Assembly: GCA_039819065.1 (NCBI GenBank)
Contig: JBCBSS010000068.1
Coordinates: 1 to 39,432 of the forward strand
Direction of reading: 5' to 3'
DNA from: JBCBSS01 sp039819065
Lineage (GTDB): Bacteria; Bacteroidota; Bacteroidia; Cytophagales; Cyclobacteriaceae
Length of the DNA: 39,432 nt
Both the position numbers and the translations under genes were made by a program. Position 1 is the first letter of the stretch; each line of letters opens with the position of its first letter. The notes beneath the pieces were generated by a model. The model was not told the origin of the DNA. It saw only the letters and a program-made list of their open reading frames with translations, and did not search any database. Positions 31,131-39,432 of this stretch are shown piece by piece.

Positions 31131-34100
31131 CTACCTCACCACCGTCACTTTACCTTCAAGCGTATTGTTTTTCTGGAAATCAGGGTGTATACCATTGTAG
31201 GTAATCAAGAAAGGATAAACGCCGATCGGTACGACCTGACCATTATAGAAACCATCCCACGCTTTAGCCGGGTCTTCTGAAACATAGATTAGCTCACCCC
31301 AGCGGTTATATATTTTTAGGATGAAATCATCGACATAATCGGTTCGGATGGTAAAGGCCTCGTTAATACCGTCATTGTTGGGTGAAAAGGCATTAGGCAC
31401 ATAGACTTGAGGCGGGCAAATATCCCTGACCAAAATGCTGTCGCGGGTTACGCAGTTGAACTCATTGAATACGTTGACATAATAAGCACCCCTTTCTGCT
31501 ACTTCGATAATCTGGGTGGTTTCACCGGTATTTTCCCAGAAGTAAGTGGTGCCGGGGCCAGCGTCTAATTGGAGAATGCCATTATCATCCTCGCATAGGA
31601 ATAGCTCATCTACAATGTCTACCACCGGGGGATCTTTTTCATCGATGAGGAAATCCTCTTCAGCCTCACATTCACCTAATACGTAAGTCATAACGTAGCT
31701 ACCTCCGGTATTGACTGTATATTCACCGGTGCTGTTCTCTGATTGAAGATCACCATCGAGAGACCAGAGATAGCGCGCCTCAGGATCATCTATGTTAGAA
31801 GGCACACCATTGACCAGAAGGGAATCACCGACACAAAGAATAGCATCGTCTATGTTAAGATCAGGAGGAGGTACTGAAGTTACTACCAACTCATCCGTAT
31901 TGATACACCCGAAGTTATCTGTTGCTGTTACTTGGATGGTTTGATCCGCTGTGATGGTGAGTTTCAATTCCTCTCCCTGCCCTAGTGGTATGGCATCCCT
32001 CATCCATTCGAAAGTGACGATGTTATCAGCACCATCTGCCGTGAAGGTCGCCTCATCCCCTTCGCAAAGTTTCCGATCCTCACCTGCATTGAGCATGGGC
32101 AGGTCATGAACGGTGATATTGACAGAATCCTGGTTGGCGCAGTTGGTAATGCGATCAGTGGCGGTCAATAGATAAATGCCTGTAGCATCTACAGTTAAGT
32201 CAGTTGTGGTTTCACCGGTTCTCCAACGGTAATCGTAATCGCCCAATGACTGAGGTGAAAGGGTGATTGATTCGCCAATACACAGATCGTCGTCTGGGCC
32301 TAATAGAACCTCTGGAATAGGAAGTACTTCCAGCGAGTCGGTAAAAGTGGTGGCGCAGGTGCCCGTAGGTTCTTCTATGATCAAAGATGGGTATTTCCTG
32401 CCCTCAGAATCATAAACGTGATCTGCTGTATTCCCAACGGCGATATTACCATCGCCAAAATCCCAGATGAAATTCCCTGGTTGAGGAGAGTTGGCATCGA
32501 ATGATACCATCTCATTGATACAGATCACATCTTCGCTGATAGAAAAGTTTCCGGTAATACCATTGAGGTTGACTAGGTCATCTTGTCGGATAGTATGGGA
32601 ACAGCCGAGCGAGTCCGTAACAGTGAGTCTGACATCAAATACACCATTTTCATTATAGATCTTGGACGGATGCTGTAAGGTAGAACGGGTACCATCACCA
32701 AAATTCCAATCCCATTCTACGATGTTAGAACGACCCCTGACTGATTCATCTGTAAACTGTACGCGCAGGGGAGGGCAGGTGGCAATGAGCGGGTCTCCGG
32801 AAAAAGCTGCCGTTGGACCTTGCGGTTGAACAGTAAATGATTGAACCGCAGAAGTATCGCTGCAACCGTAGAAATCCTGGATGACAAATGAAACATTGTA
32901 TGGACCACCCTCAGGGAATACTTTAGAGGTGCGTCTGCCGGTTGCGGATGTGAAATCACCATCTGCCAAGTCCCAGAAGAAATCAAAAGGCCCCAACCCT
33001 GTGGTGTCATTTCTTGTTGCTCTAAAAACCACCGAATCACCATCACATAGCGGGAATACCTCCATTGAGAACTCTGGTATAGGCTTGAGTGGTCTTACCT
33101 TCACCGAGTCACTGCTTGTACAGCCATTTTCATCGGTAGTAGTGAGCTTGATGTAAACCCCGTCAACCTGTAGGTTAGGTTTTGGTAGCACATTTTCATA
33201 CGTATAAGAAAAAAGGGAATCATTGTTGATTACATCACCGTTACCCATATCCCAGATACGATTGACAATGCTATTGTTTCCTCTGGACAAGTCGGTCACT
33301 TCTATATTGAGAGGGGCACAGCCGGAAAGTGTACAAACATCGAACGCGGCTTGATTCCCGAATACACTGATATAGTCCTCTAGCACAATGAAGTCACTAC
33401 AGCCAAACCGGTTCGTTACTTCTAAGGTGACTGTATAAGTGCCAGGGCTATTGTAGACCACTGTAGGATTCTCTTCTTCTGAGAATTGGTTATTACCAAA
33501 GGACCACCTGTAGCGGTTAATGTCAGGCCCCGGATTAGCGGTAAAATTAACAGTCAATGGACCACATCCTTGGGTAACATCTGCCTGTATATTAGCCGTG
33601 GGCGGAAACTTCAGTTGCAGTGCTGTTTCTCCATATACCCTACAAGAGAATCCTGTTTGAGTATTCTTGACCCATAGCCCTATACCTATGCTATCCTCAT
33701 CGAAGAAGGTGAACTCTGGGAGCGTATCATTGAAAATCGTAATGGTAGGGAACTTACGCGGGCGTGAAAGCGATTGGATGCTGATACTGATCGAATCGTA
33801 GTCCCCAATAGAACCGATTGGTATCACAAAAGGCACACCCGGTACAAAGTTACTTTCACAACGGAAGGTATCGAATTCTGCAATAGGATAAGGTGGGTGC
33901 AGTTCGGTCCAGTCGGGCAATTCAAATATGTCCACACACCCCTTGTTATATGCATAGAATGTCGTACTCACGAATTGTCCTGAGTCACGAAATACCGGTA
34001 CTGTAGAACCAAAATCCCAATCACCGCTGGTTGTATCATTAATCTGGAAGCCATCCCAATCCTGAGTGGTGACATAGTACCAGACATAGTCGATGGTGGA

Positions 34101-35906
34101 AGTATCGGTGCCATTTTTGAAGTATGAAGCCGCACTACAATTCTGGCTGAGCGGGTAGTTGTACCCTACGGTATCCAATAGTGCTACTGGCTTCTCACCA
34201 GCCCGGGCACAAGAATCGCAGGTCCAGCTTTTCATACAACCATCCTGGGTGGTGATAGTCAGAGTGACAGGATATTCTCCTTCTACCGTGTAAGTATTGG
34301 TAGGATTGGCTCCTGTGCCATTATTGCCATCACCAAAGTCCCACTGCCAATCCACTATCGGTGTAGGTGAAACGCTGAGATCAGTAAAAGTAATATCAAG
34401 CGGGATACAACCTCCAGCGATAAAGTTGATGTCCCTGTTATCCCACAATTCTGGTAAGAAAGCATTTTCGAATATGTCAGAGGTAAAGGCTACCTGAGGT
34501 TCGGCGATTACAATGAAATCTTCTCGTGTCAATGTATCTGTACAACCCTCAATCGTGGTTACAGCAAGTCTGACGTCAAAATTGCCTTCTATGTTGTACG
34601 TTTTGACGGGATTCTCCTGGTTGGAAGTGGTGCCATCACCAAAATCCCAAAACCATGCTTGCGCATTAGGCGTCAACGAATTAAAAGTAGTGGTGTAAGG
34701 GGCCTGGCAAGAAGTCTGCTGTCCTGCCGTAAAATCGATGTTGGGCCTGTCTGAGACACGAATAAGATTGGGGTAGGGAAAATTCATCACACAGGCACCG
34801 TTGTCCAGATCGACCGTCAGTGTTACTGAATAATTACCCGTATTAGGATAGACATGGATAGGTTCCCAAATGCCAGGGTCAGATGAGGGGCCACTGATCG
34901 TATTGCCGTCCCCGAAATTCCACGTCAGCTCCAGATCATTGTAGAACGTGGAAGTATTGGTCACTTGGATGTTATGTGGCAGGCAGCCGCCTTCCGGGTC
35001 GATGGTATAATTGAAATTGAGGTCTACGAGGTTAACGTAGCCATTCTTGGTTTCAGTAGTCTGACAGTTGGTAGAAAGGTCTGTTACGGTAAGGGACACA
35101 TCGTAACTGCCAAAGCCATTGTAGGTATGTGTAGGGTTTTGAACGTTGGCATTATTGCCATCGCCAAAATCCCAGAAGTAGGTAAATGGCCCTACGCCGG
35201 TCAATACCGACTGATCTTGAAAGTCAACGGCCAGCGTATTAGCACATGCTGATTTAGCACCCACTGTGCCGAAATCAACATCAGCACTTTGTCCAACGCT
35301 CACTATGCCATCGATATTGAAGTTATCTCGACATCCGTTGACATCTTCGACAATCAATGAGACATTATAAACACCAGATAGATTGTAGGTATGGCTAGGG
35401 TTTTGATCGGTAGAAGAATTCCCGTCACCGAAGTCCCATATCCAACTGTTAATGGCACCGCTTCCCGGCGTACTCAAGTCATTGAATGAAACAGTTAAGG
35501 GAGCACAGCCATCTCCAATGCCAGCCAAGGCAAAGTTCGCGGCTGGGTTTTGTCTTACGTTGATGGCCAGTGTTCTTGGCGCACTCTGGTTACCGTTCGC
35601 GTCTTCGACCCTCAAAGTAACTGTGTAAGTCCCCGGGGCGGTGTAGATAGCGCCAGGAGTCACTTTAGTCGCACCGGAAGTGGTGTTGCCATTGCCAAAA
35701 TCCCAGATGTAATTCAGTGGTGCAGTACCGGTGGATGCAGACGCATCAAAGTTGACCACCAGTGGACTACAGCCCGAGGTGACGTTGGCTGAAAAGTTGG
35801 CGTTTTGTGCCCAAACTGTTGTCGAGAAGACAGATAGGACTGATAGCAGGCCGATGAAAACCTTTCTATCTACAGTATTATTTATTCTATCTGAAAATCT
35901 GAACAT
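31131..35906 (-). CDS. Giant secreted PKD-repeat protein with type B type IX secretion C-terminal domain
   Basis: Cell-surface or secreted adhesin-like protein of 1591 residues. A signal peptide (FIGLLSVLSVFSTTVWAQ) is followed by about eleven PKD modules, each with a WDFGDGN-type core (for example IWDFGDGNSSTDQNPSHTYN, FWDFGDGTTSNQENPVKTYN, WNFGDGTRSTLQHPSKIYN); a few are degenerate, such as WDMGNGD and WDLADGD. Near the C-terminus come about four Ig-like repeats starting LCxGxS/LCEGDE. The final ~95 residues are the gliding-motility-associated domain: VPNAFSPNNDGINEAF, LKIYNRWGELIY and WDGFYNGQVVPIGVYPF. That domain directs export by the type IX system. It is divergent from a second PKD gene followed by a PorP/SprF gene. 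Confidence 0.95.
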   Translation of the reverse strand: MFRFSDRINNTVDRKVFIGLLSVLSVFSTTVWAQNANFSANVTSGCSPLVVNFDASASTGTAPLNYIWDFGNGNTTSGATKVTPGAIYTAPGTYTVTLRVEDANGNQSAPRTLAINVRQNPAANFALAGIGDGCAPLTVSFNDLSTPGSGAINSWIWDFGDGNSSTDQNPSHTYNLSGVYNVSLIVEDVNGCRDNFNIDGIVSVGQSADVDFGTVGAKSACANTLAVDFQDQSVLTGVGPFTYFWDFGDGNNANVQNPTHTYNGFGSYDVSLTVTDLSTNCQTTETKNGYVNLVDLNFNYTIDPEGGCLPHNIQVTNTSTFYNDLELTWNFGDGNTISGPSSDPGIWEPIHVYPNTGNYSVTLTVDLDNGACVMNFPYPNLIRVSDRPNIDFTAGQQTSCQAPYTTTFNSLTPNAQAWFWDFGDGTTSNQENPVKTYNIEGNFDVRLAVTTIEGCTDTLTREDFIVIAEPQVAFTSDIFENAFLPELWDNRDINFIAGGCIPLDITFTDLSVSPTPIVDWQWDFGDGNNGTGANPTNTYTVEGEYPVTLTITTQDGCMKSWTCDSCARAGEKPVALLDTVGYNYPLSQNCSAASYFKNGTDTSTIDYVWYYVTTQDWDGFQINDTTSGDWDFGSTVPVFRDSGQFVSTTFYAYNKGCVDIFELPDWTELHPPYPIAEFDTFRCESNFVPGVPFVIPIGSIGDYDSISISIQSLSRPRKFPTITIFNDTLPEFTFFDEDSIGIGLWVKNTQTGFSCRVYGETALQLKFPPTANIQADVTQGCGPLTVNFTANPGPDINRYRWSFGNNQFSEEENPTVVYNSPGTYTVTLEVTNRFGCSDFIVLEDYISVFGNQAAFDVCTLSGCAPLNIEVTDLSRGNNSIVNRIWDMGNGDVINNDSLFSYTYENVLPKPNLQVDGVYIKLTTTDENGCTSSDSVKVRPLKPIPEFSMEVFPLCDGDSVVFRATRNDTTGLGPFDFFWDLADGDFTSATGRRTSKVFPEGGPYNVSFVIQDFYGCSDTSAVQSFTVQPQGPTAAFSGDPLIATCPPLRVQFTDESVRGRSNIVEWDWNFGDGTRSTLQHPSKIYNENGVFDVRLTVTDSLGCSHTIRQDDLVNLNGITGNFSISEDVICINEMVSFDANSPQPGNFIWDFGDGNIAVGNTADHVYDSEGRKYPSLIIEEPTGTCATTFTDSLEVLPIPEVLLGPDDDLCIGESITLSPQSLGDYDYRWRTGETTTDLTVDATGIYLLTATDRITNCANQDSVNITVHDLPMLNAGEDRKLCEGDEATFTADGADNIVTFEWMRDAIPLGQGEELKLTITADQTIQVTATDNFGCINTDELVVTSVPPPDLNIDDAILCVGDSLLVNGVPSNIDDPEARYLWSLDGDLQSENSTGEYTVNTGGSYVMTYVLGECEAEEDFLIDEKDPPVVDIVDELFLCEDDNGILQLDAGPGTTYFWENTGETTQIIEVAERGAYYVNVFNEFNCVTRDSILVRDICPPQVYVPNAFSPNNDGINEAFTIRTDYVDDFILKIYNRWGELIYVSEDPAKAWDGFYNGQVVPIGVYPFLITYNGIHPDFQKNNTLEGKVTVVR

Positions 35907-36065
35907 TCAACTTTTTCTTTTGTCAACTATTCTTTTGTTGCAATTACTTTGCTGACCACTTAGTCAATAGAATTTGCTACTAAAGTACGCGACCAGCACA
36001 ATTGAGATAATCAATTTTCTTCTGTTGATTAAAATCGTTCTACAAAATCATTATATATCGGACGA

Positions 36066-37421
36066 ATGAATTTGAAGCTCAAGATCTGGAAAGTAACTAT
36101 CACCTTGTTGACATTTGTCATATGCTTTGGCCAGGCAAATGCCCAGGTATCGGCCCAGTTCTCGGCGGATCCTTTGACCATTTGTTTTGGTGAAACGATC
36201 ACTTTCGAGCACCTGGACGGCACTAATGTCAGAGAGTGGCAATGGGATTTTGGCAATGATAATTACGTTCAAATTACAGATGATATTGGTCCTCATAGCG
36301 TCCAATTCAATTCTCCCGGGACCAAAACGGTCACATTAATTGTGAATAACGCCGATACTGTGAATTATGAAGCAGATACAGTGACACTTGATGTGGTAGT
36401 CAACCCACCGGTCGAAGCGGCATTCAGCTATACCGGCCTTACCAATTTAATCCCGACCGCCCTTGATTTCACTGTGGATGACCCTCAGCCAGGGTACACT
36501 TATGAATGGAGCTTAGGAGATCCTTTTGGCGCATTTGCGAATACTGCGAACGGAGATAGAGCCGTCAGGCAGTATGAACACGAGGGAAGTTATACCGTGT
36601 GCCTCACGGCCACCCAAGATCTGGGATGTAGTAAGACAACCTGTCGAGTAATTGAAATAGATGCTGCTGCCAATGATGACCGGCTAGATTTTTCTATCAG
36701 CCCACCTTCGCAGACCTGTGTATTTAGTCAGGTGGCTATGGCCAATATGAGTGTCGAGTTCATCGATGACTCATTGCGATGGGATTTCGGGACAGATGCA
36801 GTACCTGCTTCATTCATTGGAACCGACCCACCGCCTGTCTACTGGACATCACCAGGACCAAAGGCGATTACGGTCAAGGCAGGTCAAGGAGATAACCCAG
36901 CCGATTTCAAAGCCAAATCTATTATTTACGAGGTGCTCGATTATCCCGTCGCAGGATTCTCAGTAGTGCCCGATACTTGTGATGCTTTATCGGCTACATT
37001 CATTCCCGATGTCAACTTGAGCGAACAGATATACTACTCCTGGGATTTTGGCGATGGAACTACATCAAAGAACTCCAGGCCCAGCAAAGCTTATGGTAGC
37101 GCCGGGACTTTTGAAGTGACTTTGACTGCCACAAATAAGGTTTGTACCTCCACCTATACACAGTCGATAAGGTTGGGGCTTTGCAACGAGCCAACCGCAG
37201 GCGGTATGGTTGTGGCGCAAGGTTATAATAGCTGCCAAGGCAAGCTCTTTATTTTTGAGAATAACATAGCAGGCAGTACCGCCTCATGGAATTTCGGTGC
37301 TAACGGCACACCTTCCACAGCCTCGGGTAACGGCCCTATTCAAGTAATATTCACGGAGAATACACCCATCACAGTTTCAATGACGGCCGCTGGCCAGACG
37401 ATTACTAAAAACTTACAATGA
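36066..37421 (+). CDS. Secreted PKD-repeat protein lacking a recognisable type IX sorting domain
   Basis: A signal peptide (KVTITLLTFVICFGQANAQ) is followed by about five PKD-like modules: WQWDFGNDNYVQ, YEWSLGDPFGAF, LRWDFGTDAVPAS, YYSWDFGDGTTSKNSRPSKA and ASWNFGANGTPS. The protein ends right after the fifth module (VSMTAAGQTITKNLQ), with neither the type A nor the NAFSPNNDG-type B sorting domain. Four bases overlap the PorP/SprF gene, so the two are translated together. It may stay at the outer membrane with that protein or be exported by an unrecognised signal. It is divergent from the giant PKD gene, 159 bases away. Confidence 0.88.
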   Translation: MNLKLKIWKVTITLLTFVICFGQANAQVSAQFSADPLTICFGETITFEHLDGTNVREWQWDFGNDNYVQITDDIGPHSVQFNSPGTKTVTLIVNNADTVNYEADTVTLDVVVNPPVEAAFSYTGLTNLIPTALDFTVDDPQPGYTYEWSLGDPFGAFANTANGDRAVRQYEHEGSYTVCLTATQDLGCSKTTCRVIEIDAAANDDRLDFSISPPSQTCVFSQVAMANMSVEFIDDSLRWDFGTDAVPASFIGTDPPPVYWTSPGPKAITVKAGQGDNPADFKAKSIIYEVLDYPVAGFSVVPDTCDALSATFIPDVNLSEQIYYSWDFGDGTTSKNSRPSKAYGSAGTFEVTLTATNKVCTSTYTQSIRLGLCNEPTAGGMVVAQGYNSCQGKLFIFENNIAGSTASWNFGANGTPSTASGNGPIQVIFTENTPITVSMTAAGQTITKNLQ

Positions 37422-38449
37422 TTATGAGGGCGTGTTGGTTGAGTGTGCTGTTTTTAGTAGTTATTAGTTTCAAGGTTCAAGCGCAAGATCCGCAATTCTC
37501 GCAGTATTATGCCTCCTCTCAATATTTGAACCCTGCCTTTACCGGTAACGCTGTTGACTACCGTTTTATGGTACACGCGCGCTACCAATGGCCGGGCCTG
37601 CAAGCCAGGTTCTTGACCCAGTTCTTTGCGGTGGATCGCTTTGTCGAAAAGGTCAATTCCGGCGTTGGTATCATGGTAGTAAACGATATCATGGGTGGCG
37701 ATAATCTAAGGTCTACGGATGTGCATTTGCAGTATGCTTATCAGGTGAATACCTCCGAGAATAGCGCTTTTCGTTTTGGTCTACAGGCTGGGGTGCTCAA
37801 TCGCACTTTGGATTATAGCACGCTCATATTTCCTGATCAATTTGTTGATCAAGGCTTTAATGGCGCCACTGCAGAGCCTCAAGGTAATGAGCGCGTCACT
37901 AGCCTCGACCTCGCTGCCGGAGGGGTTTTTCATACCCGCAACTTTTGGGTCGGTACAGCATTCCACCACCTCAATCAACCCAATATTGGTTTTATCGACG
38001 ATGGTTCTACTTTACCCTTAAAGGGTGCCCTACACATGGGCTACCGCATCGTTTTAAAATCCTATCAGAACCTGTTGAATATCGGCTCGTTCAAAGAAAT
38101 TGCCATCACACCAACCATTAACTTCAAATATCAGGAAGACTTTGTACAAACGGATGTGGGCATCTATGCCGGTTATGAGCAAGTGCTCACTGGCATATGG
38201 TATCGGGGTATTCCGGTTAGAACCTTAGAAGGTTTGATCCAGAATAACGAGTCATTCGTATTCTTGGTAGGCTTCAAAGTCGGATCGCTGAGCTTCAGCT
38301 ATTCCTATGATTTCGTCATTTCCGGTCTCCGCGCAGAAGCCGGCGGGGCACATGAATTAAACTTAACCTTTGTACGCAGTCCATATTCCAATGTCAAAAA
38401 GAACAAAGTACAAAAGCGCATACCATGCCCGACTTTTTGGTCGCATTGA
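37418..38449 (+). CDS. PorP/SprF-family type IX secretion outer-membrane protein
   Basis: Outer-membrane barrel of the PorP/SprF family, needed in Bacteroidota for surface placement of cognate type B substrates. Motifs are the post-signal start QDPQFSQYYASSQYLNPAFTG, then RFMVHARYQWPGLQ, the central GLQAGVLNRTLDYSTLIFPD, and the C-terminal FSYSYDFVISGLRAEAGGAHELNL, which is highly typical. The 343 residues include a short basic tail. ATG 37418 overlaps the upstream PKD gene stop; ATG 37424 is an alternative and either gives a good signal peptide. The likely cognate cargo is the divergent giant PKD protein, which carries the type B domain. Confidence 0.94.
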   Translation: MIMRACWLSVLFLVVISFKVQAQDPQFSQYYASSQYLNPAFTGNAVDYRFMVHARYQWPGLQARFLTQFFAVDRFVEKVNSGVGIMVVNDIMGGDNLRSTDVHLQYAYQVNTSENSAFRFGLQAGVLNRTLDYSTLIFPDQFVDQGFNGATAEPQGNERVTSLDLAAGGVFHTRNFWVGTAFHHLNQPNIGFIDDGSTLPLKGALHMGYRIVLKSYQNLLNIGSFKEIAITPTINFKYQEDFVQTDVGIYAGYEQVLTGIWYRGIPVRTLEGLIQNNESFVFLVGFKVGSLSFSYSYDFVISGLRAEAGGAHELNLTFVRSPYSNVKKNKVQKRIPCPTFWSH

Positions 38450-38508
38450 TGGGGAGACATAAGAAGAAAGACAAAAGATTTAAGACTGGTGTACGTCTCT
38501 GAATTCTG

Positions 38509-38547
38509 ATGTCACTGCGCGGAGTGACGAAGGAACGACAAAGCAAT
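38509..38547. repeat. Dispersed-repeat-like hairpin element
   Basis: GTCACT pairs with AGTGAC around GCGCGG (38511-38528) and is followed by GAAGGAACGACAAAGCAATT. The layout recalls the widespread CATTGCGAGG...GAAGCAATC class of interspersed bacterial repeats, although the match is only partial. Confidence 0.45.
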
Positions 38548-38567
38548 TCAGTGGCTATTAAAGTGGG

Positions 38568-38618
38568 CAGTAGGCAAATAGCAGTAAGCAAAAATTGTCC
38601 ACTGCTATTTGCCTACTG
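38568..38618. terminator. 18-bp perfect inverted repeat between convergent genes
   Basis: CAGTAGGCAAATAGCAGT (38568-38585) is exactly repeated in inverse at 38601-38618 with a 15-base loop. It lies between the plus-strand PorP/SprF gene and the minus-strand zinc-ribbon gene, so it could act as a bidirectional terminator. CAGTAGGCA-type strings are also common non-coding filler in Bacteroidota. Confidence 0.5.
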
Positions 38619-38704
38619 TCAACTTTCTTCCTGTCCTTCTGAAAGAAACTTATTAGAGGTTGGATAATCCTGAACCTACCATCGCACCGTTCCAGCATTC
38701 AAGC

Positions 38705-39402
38705 CTACTCCAACTGTATACTCATCCACTTTTTTTCAGGTATTACTTGAATCCATGTTTCTGGCTTTGACCGAAGACTTGGTAAACAACTTTCTAGTGC
38801 TAAACCCTTCAGAAAACATTCAACAGCTTTATCTCCTAAATCGATCTGTAAATGATACACCTCTTGGCCACTAACACCAGTCCATGCCCGGGTATTGATT
38901 TGACGGTTTTTTCTAATGTTAACTTGTGAAAGCTCTGAAACATAGAATGGTATTGGATCAATTCCATCGCACCAAAATGCGTTTACACTTTCATCGGGTA
39001 GATTTCCAAAACAAGAACAGAGATAATACTCTAGGTAAACACAAAACTCTCCATTGAATGATGTACGAAAACGTAAGTCTATATTAAGCGCATTACACTT
39101 TTTACAGACTCCTTCTCCACTAATTGATGCACTTGAACAATTGTGGCATGTCCCATCCCTTTTGGTCAGATGCTCCATTATGTACTTCGTCTCTGATGGG
39201 TTGAGTTCTCCGAATTTTGCCAAAAAATGTGCGCAAGAAACCTTTAAGTCTTGCTTTATTAGAGCCGAGATTTCCAAACTCTGCTCTTCCGTTAGGGTAG
39301 GTAGTTTTATGTTCCTGTTACAATGAGCACAAAACTTTTGATCTGATGTTTTACTGAATTGTGTTGTTTTTTGATGTAGTCTTCAAACAAAAGGGAACAC
39401 AT
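38705..39402 (-). CDS. Zinc-ribbon protein of unknown function with probable 5' frameshift
   Basis: The main frame is open from 39382 down to 38705 but has no ATG before a TTG at 39277. Its upstream part still reads like protein: KFCAHCNRNIKLPTLTEEQS, continuing into SLEISALIKQDLK. An ATG at 39402 starts MCSLLFEDYIKK in another frame. Adding one A to the A6 run (T6 at 39367-39372 on the plus strand) joins the two into a single protein of about 231 residues. Visible cysteine pairs are CAHC, CHNC and CKKC, likely zinc ligands. The C-terminal half is unassigned, with WCDGIDPIPFYVSELSQ. It is convergent with the PorP/SprF gene. The window ends 30 bases upstream, so the promoter is mostly outside. 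Confidence 0.65.
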
Positions 39403-39432
39403 ACGTATTATTCACTAAGTTTGTAGACTACA

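Noticed and set aside
31131..35906. Several plus-strand and alternative-frame ORFs of 60-110 codons
   Set aside because: All are antisense or out-of-frame shadows of the PKD repeats, which are strongly supported by repeated WDFGDG motifs.
39367..39373. Programmed -1 frameshifting heptamer in the zinc-ribbon gene
   Set aside because: The A6C run is not in the X XXY YYZ phase relative to the ATG frame, so a simple indel or homopolymer slippage is more likely.
1..39432. CRISPR arrays, tRNA or rRNA genes, intact insertion sequences or prophage genes
   Set aside because: Looked for regularly spaced repeats, tRNA T-loop signatures and transposase or integrase motifs; none seen.

Overview
This window looks like chromosome from a member of the Bacteroidota, most likely Cytophagales-like. 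The reasons are a PKD-repeat giant protein with a gliding-motility-type (type B, CHU_C-like) C-terminal domain, a PorP/SprF-family gene, DUF2141, GG-leader micro-peptides, AT-rich intergenic DNA, promoters of the TAnnTTTG type and generally weak Shine-Dalgarno sites. I cannot name the genus. I see no rRNA, tRNA, CRISPR array or intact transposase.

Layout. (1) 1-2.8 kb: an ECF sigma factor, a membrane anti-sigma-like protein and an exported protein form one operon closed by a hairpin. (2) 2.9-7.1 kb: a periplasmic adaptor, a MacB-type permease and a TolC-type channel form a tripartite export operon without an ATPase gene. (3) 7.1-13.4 kb: single genes, namely an NTF2-like lipoprotein, a basic exported protein, an acetamidase/formamidase-family lipoprotein, a HAMP-GAF membrane sensor and a YcbB-like L,D-transpeptidase. 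(4) 13.4-13.65 kb: a non-coding block of palindromes with inverted ends. (5) 13.7-19.5 kb, minus strand: a periplasmic molybdenum-hydroxylase operon with a 2Fe-2S subunit, a Mo subunit with a Tat signal, a cytochrome c, a Tat-exported cupin-like protein, an XdhC-like maturation factor and a MobA/MocA-like nucleotidyltransferase.

(6) 19.7-25.1 kb: accessory region. It holds a DUF2141 protein, an XRE regulator with a palindromic operator facing a small gene, a GC-rich hairpin, a lipoprotein/outer-membrane-protein pair, the decayed remains of a second copy of that pair, and a leucine-rich-repeat protein. (7) 25.2-27.9 kb: two tandem 51-residue peptides, each with Gly-Gly at residues 34-35 and an acidic 16-residue tail, under near-identical leader regions. 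They are followed by a TPR lipoprotein whose C-terminus looks like a degenerate histidine kinase. This is my best candidate for an undescribed system. (8) 27.85-29.25 kb: a minus-strand operon of a VOC protein, an unknown protein and a TetR regulator. (9) 29.4-31 kb: two unknown genes bracketed by REP-like hairpins. (10) 31.1-38.4 kb: type IX secretion surface proteins, with a 1591-residue PKD protein divergent from a PKD protein plus PorP/SprF pair. (11) 38.5-39.4 kb: repeats and a zinc-ribbon gene with an apparent frameshift at its 5' end.

All functional calls rest on reading motifs and neighbourhoods by eye. No database search was run.
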